32,272 nucleotides of DNA, from NCBI GenBank assembly GCA_019419955.1, contig JAHZIB010000018.1, forward strand, positions 1 through 32,272. The letters are read 5' to 3'. Below are positions 8,583 to 16,241 of the stretch, piece after piece. Every line of letters begins with the position of its first letter. Position 1 is the first letter of the stretch. Under the pieces are notes generated by a model. That model made no database searches. It worked only from the letters and a program-made list of their open reading frames with translations, and was not told the origin of the DNA. A program made the translations under genes and the position numbers. This DNA is from Clostridiales bacterium. GTDB lineage: Bacteria > Bacillota > Clostridia > TANB77 > CAG-508.

Positions 8583-8697
8583 CGAAAATAGAGAAGTTTT
8601 GCCGATTTATGAGAAATTATCGACAAAAATCGACTTGCGAATTAGGGACATTTCTCTTTTCGAAAATTTTTGCGAATTAGGTAAACTTCTCTTTTTT
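8583..8697. repeat. Dispersed intergenic repeat, copy B (tandem)
   Basis: Two direct copies of GCGAATTAGG followed by A/T-rich text and ACTTCTCTTTT-like sequence begin at 8637 and 8672, a 35-base period. An inverted remnant (AATAGAGAAGT) lies at 8587-8597. It fills the gap between spoIIAA and the divergent gene at 8823 and surrounds the Spo0A-like boxes. Confidence 0.6.
8617..8636 (-). promoter_or_regulatory. Tandem Spo0A-like boxes upstream of spoIIA
   Basis: The minus strand reads AGTCGATTTTTGTCGATAA here. The two GTCGA cores are exactly 10 bp apart, as in tandem head-to-tail 0A boxes (consensus TGTCGAA), and lie about 60 bases upstream of the proposed promoter -10. Spo0A control of spoIIA is established in Bacillus and Clostridium; the site itself is my inference. 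Confidence 0.5.
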
Positions 8698-8822
8698 AAA
8701 ATGATAATATTAGTTAAAAAAAGTATTGTAATATTTTCTTAATTTTAGCACATACTATTTCTATATAAAGGTTTATAAGTAGAACCAAAAAACTTAAATT
8801 TTTTTAAAAGGAATGTGGTTTA

Positions 8823-9251
8823 ATGGGAAATGAACAATATATTTTAAATACTGTAAATAAGGGACTTAAAATGGGTATGGATTCTATTTCAACTATTTCA
8901 GAAAAAGTTGGAGATAACAATTTTAAAGATGATTTAATCTATCAATACAATCAGTATAATGACATTCTAAACAGAGTAAATACAGAATTACAAAACTTTA
9001 ATGATTTACCTTCTGAACTTCCCCCAATGCAAAAATTTATGGGGTATATGGATATTCAAATAAATACTATGAATGACAAAAGTAATTCTCACATTGCAGA
9101 AATGCTTATAAAAGGAACCAACATGGGAATTATTGAAGGTGTAAAATTGAAAAATCAGAACCCTGATGCAAACTCGACAACTCAAAAGATATTAGATGAT
9201 TTCATTCAATTTCAAGAAAATACTATTGAAAAATTAAAAAAGTATTTGTAA
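8823..9251 (+). CDS. Unknown helical protein of 142 residues
   Basis: Not recognised with confidence. It has no signal peptide or membrane segment. The composition is hydrophilic and almost all helix-forming, with about four predicted helices: residues 5-25, 32-58, 66-105 and 118-142. The segment HIAEMLIKGTNMGIIEG (about 90-106), with Met and His in a helix, recalls small ferritin-like four-helix bundle proteins that are common in Clostridia, but I see no clear metal-ligand set. The ribosome binding site AAAGGAATG sits 7 bases before the ATG. Upstream, CATACTA (8751-8757) resembles a SigG -10, but the -35 (TGTAAT, 18 bases away) is poor. The gene is divergent from spoIIA and convergent with valS, and ends at a bidirectional hairpin. 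Confidence 0.75.
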   Translation: MGNEQYILNTVNKGLKMGMDSISTISEKVGDNNFKDDLIYQYNQYNDILNRVNTELQNFNDLPSELPPMQKFMGYMDIQINTMNDKSNSHIAEMLIKGTNMGIIEGVKLKNQNPDANSTTQKILDDFIQFQENTIEKLKKYL

Positions 9252-9280
9252 TCTAATATCTTGTTCTTTCAATTTTACAA

Positions 9281-9343
9281 AAAGTGTCCCTAATTTTCAA
9301 AAAAAAGTTCGAATTTAGGAGTATCCCTAATTCGAACTTTTTT
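9281..9343. terminator. Bidirectional terminator made of dispersed repeat copy C
   Basis: AAAAAAGTTCGAATTTAGG (9301-9319) pairs with CCTAATTCGAACTTTTTT (9326-9343), with one unpaired T; U-runs occur in both directions. It serves the plus-strand gene ending at 9251 and valS on the minus strand. The sequence belongs to the repeat family (GTGTCCCTAATT at 9284-9295). The last valS codons and its stop codon (9327-9329) lie inside the 3' arm. Confidence 0.75.
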
Positions 9344-12056
9344 CTATTTTTTCTAACCTTTCTCTTGCTAAAATTAGCATCTCTCTATACTTCTCTAGCT
9401 TTTCTTTTTCCGCATTTACTTTTTCTTCTGGCGCTTTGTTTATAAATCCTGGATTGGATAACATTTTTTCTCCTCTTGCAACTTCTCCTTCTAACTTTGC
9501 CACTTCCGCTCTTAGTCTAGTCTTTTCCTCTTCAATGTCTATCAATCCCTTTAGCGGAATATATACTTCTATATCACTTAAAATTACTGATATTGCATTT
9601 TCTAGCTCATCTCTTTGTATTATGTCTATTTCTTCATTGCTTTCAAATACTATTATTTTTTCTGCAAATCCTAGCTTTAACAATATTTCTTCGGCTTCTT
9701 TTAACTCATCCTTATATTCTGATGTTATAAGTATAAGTTCAGATTTCTTGCTTGGATGTATGTTATTCGTGCTTCTTACATTCCTTATTCCTACAATTAT
9801 TTCTTTTATTTTTTCTATCAATTCTTCTTGTTTTTCAAATGCAAATTCATCTCTTCCCTTTGGCCATTCTGCTATGATTAAATCTTCTATTCCATAATTA
9901 ACTAATTTTGAATATATTTCAGTAGTTACAAATGGCATAAATGGATGCAATAATTTTAGAGATGTACCAAATACATAATTTAACATTGTGCTTACAACAA
10001 TTTTTTCATCTTCGCTATCACTGTATATACGCGGTTTTACCATTTCTATATACCAATCGCAAAACTCATTCCAAATGAAACTATATATTTTGTCTAATGC
10101 AACTCCCAAATCATAGTTTTCTAAATTCCTCGTTACATCTGCTACTAGCTTGTCTAATTTATTTAATAACCACTTGTCTTCAATATTTAGCAATTTTGCA
10201 TTGTATCTCATCATGCTATTCATGCTAACTTTAGTAAATACTTTCTCACTAAACGTTCTTACCTTTTCTTCACTAGGCATGTTCATAATTATAAATTTTG
10301 CTGCATTCCAAATCTTATTCGCAAAATTTGATGCCTGTTCTAATTTTTCTGGCATATATCTTATGTCATTTCCCATCGTTGTCCCTGAAACAACAGCAAA
10401 TCTTAAGGCATCTGCACCATACTCGTCAATTACTTCTATTGGGTCAATTCCATTCCCAAGTGTTTTCGACATTTTTCTTCCTAAACTATCACGTACCATT
10501 CCATGAATTAATACATCTTTAAAAGGTGCTTTTCCTGTAAGTTCTAATCCTTGTGACATCATTCTTGAAACCCAAAATGTGATTATATCAAATCCTGTTA
10601 CTAATACATTAGTTGGATAGAAAGTTTTATAATCTTCTGTTTCTGTATTAGGCCAACCAAGTGTTGAAAAAGGCCATAATGCAGAACTAAACCATGTATC
10701 AAGTGTATCTTCATCTTGATGCAAATGCGTACTTCCACATTCTTCACATTTTTCTGGTGCTGTTTTTGCAACATTTATATGTCCGCACTCGTCACAATAA
10801 TATGCTGGAATACGATGTCCCCACCACAATTGTCTAGATATACACCAATCTTGTATATTATCTAGCCAATTAAAATATTGCTTTTCATATTTTTTAGGCA
10901 CAAATCTCACTTCATTATTTCTCACTGAATCTGATGCTACTTTTGCTAAATCCTGCATTTTCACAAACCATTGCTCAGATATTTTTGGCTCTATTGTATT
11001 TTTGCACCTCTCACATTTTCCCACATTATGAACGTACTTTTCTTCTTTTACTAGAGCACCTATATTCTTTAAATCCTCTACTATTGCTCTCCTTGCCTCT
11101 ATTAGTTCCATTCCTTTATACTTTGGAACTAAATCACCCATTCTGTTGTCATCATCAAATACATTTATAATCTCTAAATTGTGCCTTAAGCCAGATTGAT
11201 AGTCATTCATATCATGTGCAGGTGTAATTTTAACAGCACCTGTACCAAATTCTTTTTCAACAAATTCATCTGCAATAATTGGAATCTCTTTATTCATAAT
11301 TGGTAATATACATGTTCTACCTACATATTCAATATATCTCTCATCCATTGGGCTTACTGCAATTGCTGTATCTCCAAGCATTGTCTCTGGTCTAGTTGTT
11401 GCAACTGTAATATATTTATCATCTGTACCAGTAATCTTATATCTAATATACCAGAGGCATGTTTCTTCTTCCTTATATTCAACCTCTGCATCTGATATCG
11501 AAGTCTTACAGCTTGGGCAATAATTTATCATTCTTGTTCCCTTGTAAATCAAACCTTTTTCATATAAATATATAAACTGCTCTAAAACAGCATCAGATAA
11601 CCCTTCATCTAATGTAAATCTTCTTCTATCCCAGTCACAAGAACAACCAAGTTTTTTCTGTTGTTCTTGAATTGTTCCGCCATATAAATGAGTCCAATCC
11701 CATGCCTCTTCTAAGAACTTATTTCTGCCCAGTTCTTGTTTGGTCTTCCCTTCTTTTTTTAGTTTCTCAACAACCTTCATCTCAGTTGAAATAGCGGCAT
11801 GGTCAGAGCCAGGAAGCCATAATGTATTATAACCCTGCATTCTCTTAAAGCGTATTAATATATCCTGTATTGTATCATCTAGTGCATGTCCCATATGAAG
11901 TTTTCCTGTAACATTTGGAGGTGGCATCATTATACAATAACTTTCTTTTGTCTCATCCATACTAGGTCTAAAGTAACCCTTGTTTTCCCAATCTTCATAA
12001 ATTCTATTCTCAAAATCTTTTGGATTAAACTTATTATTTAAATTCCTTTTTTCCAT
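9327..12056 (-). CDS. valS: Valyl-tRNA synthetase
   Basis: 909 residues, class I aminoacyl-tRNA synthetase with editing domain. PPPNVTGKLHMGHALDD (46-61) holds the HIGH-type motif. GRKMSKTLGN is the KMSKS-type loop, and it has Thr in place of the final Ser. NYCPSC and CERC pairs lie in the insertion domain. DTWFSSALWPFSTLGWP and the C-terminal coiled coil (about 845-905, Lys/Glu-rich with EVAKLEGEV) complete the ValRS architecture. The protein attaches valine to tRNA-Val and hydrolyses mischarged threonine. The ATG start at 12056 has AGAGGGAG just upstream. No T-box leader is present: the promoter is only about 35 bases before the start, so the usual Firmicutes tRNA-sensing control is lacking. 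The last residues (KSSN) are encoded by the terminator/repeat. Confidence 0.97.
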   Translation of the reverse strand: MEKRNLNNKFNPKDFENRIYEDWENKGYFRPSMDETKESYCIMMPPPNVTGKLHMGHALDDTIQDILIRFKRMQGYNTLWLPGSDHAAISTEMKVVEKLKKEGKTKQELGRNKFLEEAWDWTHLYGGTIQEQQKKLGCSCDWDRRRFTLDEGLSDAVLEQFIYLYEKGLIYKGTRMINYCPSCKTSISDAEVEYKEEETCLWYIRYKITGTDDKYITVATTRPETMLGDTAIAVSPMDERYIEYVGRTCILPIMNKEIPIIADEFVEKEFGTGAVKITPAHDMNDYQSGLRHNLEIINVFDDDNRMGDLVPKYKGMELIEARRAIVEDLKNIGALVKEEKYVHNVGKCERCKNTIEPKISEQWFVKMQDLAKVASDSVRNNEVRFVPKKYEKQYFNWLDNIQDWCISRQLWWGHRIPAYYCDECGHINVAKTAPEKCEECGSTHLHQDEDTLDTWFSSALWPFSTLGWPNTETEDYKTFYPTNVLVTGFDIITFWVSRMMSQGLELTGKAPFKDVLIHGMVRDSLGRKMSKTLGNGIDPIEVIDEYGADALRFAVVSGTTMGNDIRYMPEKLEQASNFANKIWNAAKFIIMNMPSEEKVRTFSEKVFTKVSMNSMMRYNAKLLNIEDKWLLNKLDKLVADVTRNLENYDLGVALDKIYSFIWNEFCDWYIEMVKPRIYSDSEDEKIVVSTMLNYVFGTSLKLLHPFMPFVTTEIYSKLVNYGIEDLIIAEWPKGRDEFAFEKQEELIEKIKEIIVGIRNVRSTNNIHPSKKSELILITSEYKDELKEAEEILLKLGFAEKIIVFESNEEIDIIQRDELENAISVILSDIEVYIPLKGLIDIEEEKTRLRAEVAKLEGEVARGEKMLSNPGFINKAPEEKVNAEKEKLEKYREMLILARERLEKIEKSSN

Positions 12057-12091
12057 AAACTCCCTCTTTTTCTCTTAACATTATGTAATAT

Positions 12092-12120
12092 ATATTACCA
12101 TTTTTTTTAAATTTATGCAA
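12092..12120 (-). promoter_or_regulatory. SigA promoter of valS
   Basis: On the minus strand TTGCAT (12115-12120), 17 bases, TAATAT (12092-12097). The short leader to the ATG excludes a T-box riboswitch. Confidence 0.6.
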
Positions 12121-12214
12121 GGTAATTCAAAAAATATATAAGACCTTAAATTATTTTGCTATTTTTTATATTACATTCTTACAAACATTTAACTTTCATA
12201 ATTTTTCGTATAAA

Positions 12215-12256
12215 AGCCCCTAATTTCAAAAAGAGAAATGTTCCTAATTCAAAAAT
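12215..12256. repeat. Dispersed intergenic repeat, copy D (degenerate)
   Basis: CCCCTAATTTCAAAAAGAGA followed by AATGTTCCTAATTC: two diverged copies of the CCTAATTCG core in the gap between valS and the cysteine-rich genes. The rest of this 284-base gap holds only the valS promoter region and the leader of the next gene. Confidence 0.45.
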
Positions 12257-12340
12257 TGTAACCCTTTTTCTGTTTTTGAATAATATATACCATACGAAAG
12301 AACTTACAGAGCATTATTAAGTTTTAAAGGAGGTAAAGAA

Positions 12341-12463
12341 ATGGGAAACTGTTGTTGTAATAATAGTGAACTTCTTTGGTTCATAATCCTATTCTTACTA
12401 CTTTTCTGTTGCGGAGGTAACAACTGTTGTAGTAATGGATGCAACTCTCCTTGTGGTTGCTAG
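12341..12463 (+). CDS. 40-residue cysteine-rich membrane peptide 1
   Basis: MGNCCCNNSE, then a hydrophobic segment LLWFIILFLLLF (residues 11-22), then a Cys/Gly/Asn-rich tail containing CCGGNNCC, CNSPCGC. Ten of 40 residues are cysteine, clustered on both sides of a single membrane helix. The ribosome binding site AAAGGAGGTAAAGAA ends directly before the ATG, which makes translation convincing. A sister gene follows at 12503. Small Gly-rich single-helix peptides of the YjcZ type occur in Bacillus spores, and the location among sporulation genes makes a spore-coat or membrane role plausible, but I do not recognise this family. CATACG at about 12291 resembles the -10 of SigE/SigK promoters without a convincing -35. 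Confidence 0.75.
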   Translation: MGNCCCNNSELLWFIILFLLLFCCGGNNCCSNGCNSPCGC

Positions 12464-12502
12464 TTTTACATTAGTTTCTTAATTTGAAAGGGGGGAAAAT
12501 AT

Positions 12503-12622
12503 ATGCCAGAGAATAGAGGATGCGGATGCGGTTTCGGTTTTGGTGATGACTGCATTTGGATAATAATATTATTAATATTAATTTGCTGCTGTTGTGGTGG
12601 TGGTAGAAGTGGATGTTGCTAA
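12503..12622 (+). CDS. 39-residue cysteine-rich membrane peptide 2
   Basis: MPENRGCGCGFGFGDDC, then a hydrophobic helix (IWIIILLILI, residues 18-27), then CCCCGGGRSGCC. Eight cysteines flank one membrane helix, the same plan as the peptide 40 bases upstream, so the two look like a diverged tandem duplication. The ribosome binding site AAAGGGGGG stands before the ATG. It is probably co-transcribed with the first peptide and ends at the terminator at 12645. The function is unknown. Confidence 0.75.
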   Translation: MPENRGCGCGFGFGDDCIWIIILLILICCCCGGGRSGCC

Positions 12623-12644
12623 TTAATTCATAAGTATTATCCAC

Positions 12645-12688
12645 AAAAGTGTGCATTATTGAAATTACAATAATACACACTTTTTTTC
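12645..12688 (+). terminator. Terminator of the cysteine-rich pair
   Basis: AAAGTGTGCATTATTG (12646-12661) pairs with CAATAATACACACTTT (12668-12683) with one mismatch, followed by a T-run. Confidence 0.8.
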
Positions 12689-12846
12689 TATATATGACAA
12701 CATGTATATTTACTTCTCAAATATTCGTTACTCAAGATAACTTAACCCTTTTACTGCATATGCTTCTTATGAAATATAATTCACTAGAAATAAATCACAC
12801 TAAACCCGTGCATATTAGCTCGGTCTCTTCAGTGAGATTTATATAT

Positions 12847-12990
12847 TTAAGACTTACCTCTTATTTTATTATTTTCTTGCCTTCTAGAAATTCTTCTTCT
12901 TCCACCTTCGCTGTCTACTGTGTTTTTTCTTCTATCATCTTTACTTTTTCTTCTATCTTCAAATAGTTTTCCTTTTTTATCTACTATCAT
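12847..12990 (-). CDS. 47-residue highly charged protein
   Basis: MIVDKKGKLFEDRRKSKDDRR opens a protein in which Arg, Lys, Asp and Glu make up over half of all residues. A DRRK motif occurs twice, followed by EGGRRRISRRQEN. The start ATG at 12988-12990 has GGGAGAG six bases upstream. There is no membrane segment or cysteine. Peptides with DRRK repeats are found in many Clostridia, and their role is not known to me; RNA or nucleic acid binding is a guess from charge. It is divergent from the dodecin gene. The 150 bases between its stop and the terminator at 12688 hold nothing I can identify. Confidence 0.6.
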   Translation of the reverse strand: MIVDKKGKLFEDRRKSKDDRRKNTVDSEGGRRRISRRQENNKIRGKS

Positions 12991-13052
12991 ACTATACTCT
13001 CCCTTCTATAATGTTTCTAATTTTGTTATTTTACTATATTATACCAAATGAT

Positions 13053-13070
13053 TTACTTTAAATAAAGTAA
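13053..13070. promoter_or_regulatory. 18-bp palindrome between divergent genes
   Basis: TTACTTTAAATAAAGTAA, arms of eight bases around two, lies between the 47-residue gene and dodecin. It could be an operator or a weak terminator (TTTTATTT follows). Confidence 0.3.
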
Positions 13071-13168
13071 TTTTATTTATTTTTTATAAAAGTTTTTTAA
13101 TTTTTTGTATATTTTGAAATTATTTGGAAATTATATAAGTGAAATTTATTTTATGGAGGTTGATTAAT

Positions 13169-13381
13169 TTGGGTATAGAAAAACATTTAAGTATTACTGG
13201 AACATCTAATGTTTCATGGAAAGATGCTGTAGTCCAAGCTGTAGCTGAAGCATCTAAAACAATAGATTATCTTTCTTCTGTTAGGGTTGTTGATCAACGA
13301 GCAAAAATTGATGGAAGAAAATTAATTCAATATTATGTTGATTTAGACCTATCTTTTGTAGTCGACAGAGATAGAGATTAA
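13169..13381 (+). CDS. Dodecin family flavin-binding protein
   Basis: 70 residues in the dodecin pattern: a strand with SITGTSNVSWKDAVVQAVAEA (about 8-28), helix SKTIDYLSSVRVV, then strands with RKLIQYYVDLDLSFVVDR. Dodecins form hollow dodecamers that store or buffer flavins or CoA. The start is TTG at 13169, because GGAGG (13155-13159) is nine bases upstream; a GTG at 13139 is in frame but lies before this ribosome binding site. It stands just upstream of spoVAC on the same strand with a 71-base gap, so it may be expressed in spores, but I see no certain shared promoter. Confidence 0.85.
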   Translation: MGIEKHLSITGTSNVSWKDAVVQAVAEASKTIDYLSSVRVVDQRAKIDGRKLIQYYVDLDLSFVVDRDRD

Positions 13382-13452
13382 AACACTTTATATTTAGGAG
13401 AAAATTAAACTTTTCTAACTAATATTAAGAGTATATTTAAGGAGGAGGTTTT

Positions 13453-13896
13453 ATGAAAAGTATTGAGACAAAACAAGAATATCAGGATTATGTAGATGAA
13501 AAATCGCCAAACTCTCCTATTTTAAGAAATTGCTTTAACGCATTTTGGGTTGGAGGGCTAATTTGTTCAATAGGACAAATTATTTTTGATTTCTGCTCAT
13601 TTAAAGGTTTAGATACTACTACTTGTTCCACAATAGTATCAATAACTTTAATTGGCATTGCAGCACTTCTCACTGGGCTTAACATTTTTAACAAAATTGG
13701 TAAATTTGCAGGTGCTGGTTCGCTTGTTCCTATAACAGGTTTCGCAAATTCTATTGTTTCGCCAGCAATAGAATACAAATCTGAAGGTTATGTTATGGGT
13801 GTTGGTGGAAAAATGTTTACTGTTGCTGGTCCTGTGCTGGTTTTCGGCATTTCAGCTTCAGTTTTAGTTGGAATAATCGCAACATTTTTTGTATAG
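13453..13896 (+). CDS. spoVAC: SpoVAC, dipicolinate channel membrane protein
   Basis: 147 residues with a hydrophilic N-terminus and about four membrane helices (residues 32-50, 57-76, 84-103, 122-146). The sequence FNAFWVGGLICSIGQ and the GAGSLVPITGFANSIVSPAIEYKSEG loop are characteristic of SpoVAC/SpoVAE. SpoVAC is the mechanosensitive channel part of the SpoVA complex, which moves calcium dipicolinate into the forespore and out on germination. It is the first gene of the operon, with GGAGGAGG before the ATG and spoVAD 15 bases downstream. In Bacillus this operon is under SigG; I could not find a convincing SigG promoter here. Confidence 0.95.
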   Translation: MKSIETKQEYQDYVDEKSPNSPILRNCFNAFWVGGLICSIGQIIFDFCSFKGLDTTTCSTIVSITLIGIAALLTGLNIFNKIGKFAGAGSLVPITGFANSIVSPAIEYKSEGYVMGVGGKMFTVAGPVLVFGISASVLVGIIATFFV

Positions 13897-13911
13897 AAAG
13901 GAGAGCTTAAC

Positions 13912-14934
13912 TTGAAAAAAATTGGTAATCAAACAATAATGCTAGATAACGCTCCATACATTATAGAAACATCTTCGATTGTTGGTCCTAAAGAAGCTGA
14001 AGGTCCTCTAGCTAAATATTTTGACCAATGCTTGGAAGATGAATTCTGGGGTGAAAAAACTTGGGAAAAAGCTGAAAGTAAAATAATAAAAGAAAATGTA
14101 AACTCTGTTATAGCAAAATCTGGAATAGCCAGCCAAGATATAGATTATTGCTTTGCTGGAGATTTGTTAAACCAATGTATCTCTTCAAGCTTTGGTTTAA
14201 GAGAAATTAATATTCCCTTTTTTGGGATCTTTGGTGCATGTTCAACCTTTGTTGAAGGTATGTGTTTAGGTAGTATTTTTGTGGATGCAGGTGCCGCACA
14301 AAATGTACTTTGTGCTACTTCAAGTCATTTTTGTAGTGCTGAAAAGCAGTTCAGATTTCCGTTAGAACTTGGCAATCAAAGACCACCATCTAGTCAGTGG
14401 ACTGTCACTGGCTCTGGAGCAGCAATTCTATCCAATAATAATTTTGGAAAAAAATGCCCACAAATTACTTGTGTAACTCCAGGAAAAATTGTAGATATGG
14501 GAATTAAAGATGCCAATAATATGGGAGCCGCAATGGCACCATCAGCTTTAGATACTTTAATAACTCATTTGAAAGATACTGGAAGAAAACCAAGCTACTA
14601 TGATGCAATTATAACAGGTGATTTGGGTCATATTGGAAAGGAAATTCTGACTGAAATGGCTGAAACAAAAGGATATAATATAAAAAACAATTATAACGAC
14701 TGTGGGGTATTAATATTTGACAAAGATGCACAGGACACACATGCTGGTGGAAGTGGGTGTGCATGTATAGGTTCAGTTTTTTCAGGATACTTTTACAAAA
14801 TGCTTTTAGAGGGAAAGATAAATAGACTTCTTTTAATGGCAACTGGTGCACTTATGAATTCTACAAGCTCACAACAAGGCGAAAGTATTCCTGGAATTGC
14901 TCATGCAGTAGCTATTGAGAATGGAGGTTTTTAA
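13912..14934 (+). CDS. spoVAD: SpoVAD, soluble thiolase-fold component of the DPA channel
   Basis: 340 residues with a thiolase/ketosynthase-like fold. SpoVAD binds dipicolinic acid at the inner spore membrane. Recognisable segments are GPLAKYFD with a DEFWGEKTWEKAES stretch near residue 45, GIFGACSTFVEGMCLGSIF at the thiolase nucleophile position, and CATSSHFCSAEKQFRFPLE downstream. TTG start at 13912, with AAAGGAGAG upstream; ATG is absent near the site. The stop directly abuts the spoVAE ATG, so the two are translationally linked. Confidence 0.96.
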   Translation: MKKIGNQTIMLDNAPYIIETSSIVGPKEAEGPLAKYFDQCLEDEFWGEKTWEKAESKIIKENVNSVIAKSGIASQDIDYCFAGDLLNQCISSSFGLREINIPFFGIFGACSTFVEGMCLGSIFVDAGAAQNVLCATSSHFCSAEKQFRFPLELGNQRPPSSQWTVTGSGAAILSNNNFGKKCPQITCVTPGKIVDMGIKDANNMGAAMAPSALDTLITHLKDTGRKPSYYDAIITGDLGHIGKEILTEMAETKGYNIKNNYNDCGVLIFDKDAQDTHAGGSGCACIGSVFSGYFYKMLLEGKINRLLLMATGALMNSTSSQQGESIPGIAHAVAIENGGF

Positions 14935-15321
14935 ATGGATTTTTTACAAAGTATAGATTGGTTGCAACTACTTAGATGCTTTATAGTAGGTGGCCTCATC
15001 TGTATAGTTGGTCAGATATTAATTGATAAAACCAAACTCACTTCAGCTAGAATCCTAGTCATATTTGTAACAAGTGGTGTTATCCTTGGAGCATTAGGCA
15101 TTTACCAATATGTAATAGACTATGCTGGATGTGGTGCTACAGTTCCATTACTTGGATTTGGTGCAAACCTTGCAAAAGGAGCAATAACAGAAGCACAAAC
15201 GTCAGGATTGCTTGGTGCATTTATTGGTGGTGTAAAAGCTGCAGCAGGAGGAATAACAGCTGCCATCTTTTTCGGATATATCGCTTCTCTCATTGCCAAA
15301 CCTAGAATTAAGAAACAGTAA
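14935..15321 (+). CDS. spoVAE: SpoVAE (SpoVAEb type) membrane protein
   Basis: 128 residues with about four membrane helices and the glycine-rich loop GCGATVPLLGFGANLAKGA (about 63-81), matching the corresponding SpoVAC loop: the two are paralogues. It is the third component of the minimal Clostridial set spoVAC-spoVAD-spoVAE, with no spoVAA, AB or AF here. It starts immediately after the spoVAD stop and probably depends on coupled translation. It ends before repeat copy E. Confidence 0.93.
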   Translation: MDFLQSIDWLQLLRCFIVGGLICIVGQILIDKTKLTSARILVIFVTSGVILGALGIYQYVIDYAGCGATVPLLGFGANLAKGAITEAQTSGLLGAFIGGVKAAAGGITAAIFFGYIASLIAKPRIKKQ

Positions 15322-15334
15322 GAGTTAACAAAGC

Positions 15335-15395
15335 TTTCGAATTAGGCACACTTCTCTTTCTAAGAAAATTGTGCGTTAGAGAAAGCAATCTTTCG
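15335..15395. repeat. Dispersed intergenic repeat, copy E
   Basis: CTTTCGAATTAGGCACACTT then CTCTTTCTAAGAAAATTGTG and GAGAAAG form a diverged member of the AATTAGG-CACTTCTCT family after spoVAE. Between this and the rplT terminator lie further small inverted repeats (AAGGT-AAATTA-ACCTT around 15436-15450; AAAAATCG with CGATTTTT around 15461-15505) that may end the spoVA transcript. Confidence 0.5.
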
Positions 15396-15515
15396 ACACA
15401 CACGTGCATTTCGCTTCACGAATATGTACAGCCTAAGGTAAATTAACCTTGTAGTATAGAAAAAATCGCTAAAAATACTGAAACAGCAAAAAAGTCGATT
15501 TTTACTATCCAATAA

Positions 15516-15556
15516 AAAACTTTCGAAAACAGGTAAAAACCTAATTCGAAAGTTTT
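15516..15556 (-). terminator. Terminator of infC-rpmI-rplT
   Basis: AAAACTTTCGAA (15516-15527) pairs perfectly with TTCGAAAGTTTT (15545-15556). Read on the minus strand, the hairpin runs into TTTTTTATT. The loop contains CCTAATTCG, so it is another member of the dispersed repeat family. Confidence 0.8.
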
Positions 15557-15562
15557 GTTCAT

Positions 15563-15913
15563 TTATGCTTTTTTTGCAAGTTCCACAATTTCTGTAAAAG
15601 CCTTTGAATCTGTTATTGCAAGTTCAGCTAACATTTTTCTGTTTATAACCACATTAGCTTTCTTTAGCCCTGCTATCAATTTGCTATATGTTAAACCATT
15701 TTGTCTCGCAGCTGCATTTATTCTTGCTATCCATAATTTTCTAAAATTACTTTTTTTATCTTTTCTTCCTATATATGCATACATTCCTGATTTCATAACA
15801 GCTTGTTTCGCCATTCTAAATCTATAATGTTTCGCTCCATAGTATCCCTTTGCTCTTTTTAGAATTTTTTTATGTTTTTTACGTGTAATTATAGCTGTCT
15901 TAACTCTTGCCAT
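15563..15913 (-). CDS. rplT: 50S ribosomal protein L20
   Basis: 116 residues, nearly full family length (117-119). Starts MARVKTAIITRKKHKKILK and continues AKGYYGAKHYRFRMAKQAVMKSGMYAY, as in all L20 proteins; the long basic N-terminal helix binds 23S rRNA. In Firmicutes L20 also represses its own operon by binding the infC leader, and a suitable leader is present here. It is the last gene of infC-rpmI-rplT, 46 bases after rpmI. Confidence 0.98.
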   Translation of the reverse strand: MARVKTAIITRKKHKKILKRAKGYYGAKHYRFRMAKQAVMKSGMYAYIGRKDKKSNFRKLWIARINAAARQNGLTYSKLIAGLKKANVVINRKMLAELAITDSKAFTEIVELAKKA

Positions 15914-15959
15914 TTTTATTTCACCTTCCTTAAAATTTTATTCTTTTTTTCAATAAAGT

Positions 15960-16163
15960 TTAGTTACCGTATGGTAATAACCTCTTAATACCAGCTTCGC
16001 ATGTCTTATCTGCATAAGCATCTTGAACCTTACCTCTTGATTTCGCCCTTGGTGTTTTATTAGCTAAAAGATGTCTTCTATTTGATTTTGTTCTTTTTAC
16101 TTTTCCTGTAGCAGTATATGAATATCTTTTCTTAGCTGCTCTGTTTGTTTTTAATTTTGGCAT
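15960..16163 (-). CDS. rpmI: 50S ribosomal protein L35
   Basis: 67 residues starting MPKLKTNRAAKKRYSYTATG and containing KRTKSNRRHLLANKTPRAK, typical of L35. The ATG at 16161-16163 is chosen because AAGGAGGA (16171-16178) stands seven bases before it; the longer in-frame extension has no ribosome binding site and no family counterpart. Second gene of the operon. Confidence 0.97.
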   Translation of the reverse strand: MPKLKTNRAAKKRYSYTATGKVKRTKSNRRHLLANKTPRAKSRGKVQDAYADKTCEAGIKRLLPYGN

Positions 16164-16241
16164 ACTATATTCCTCCTTGTAAAAATAATTTATATAAAAT
16201 ATATCTTTAATATATTTATTTACCATATAAAATACTTGTCA

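Noticed and set aside
8751..8757. CATACTA as a SigG -10 for the 142-residue gene
   Set aside because: The sequence 18 bases upstream (TGTAAT) matches the SigG -35 poorly; a 7-base match alone is not convincing in AT-rich DNA.
12057..12340. Possible T-box leader for valS
   Set aside because: The promoter is about 35 bases before the ATG, and neither the antiterminator bulge sequence nor a specifier loop is present.
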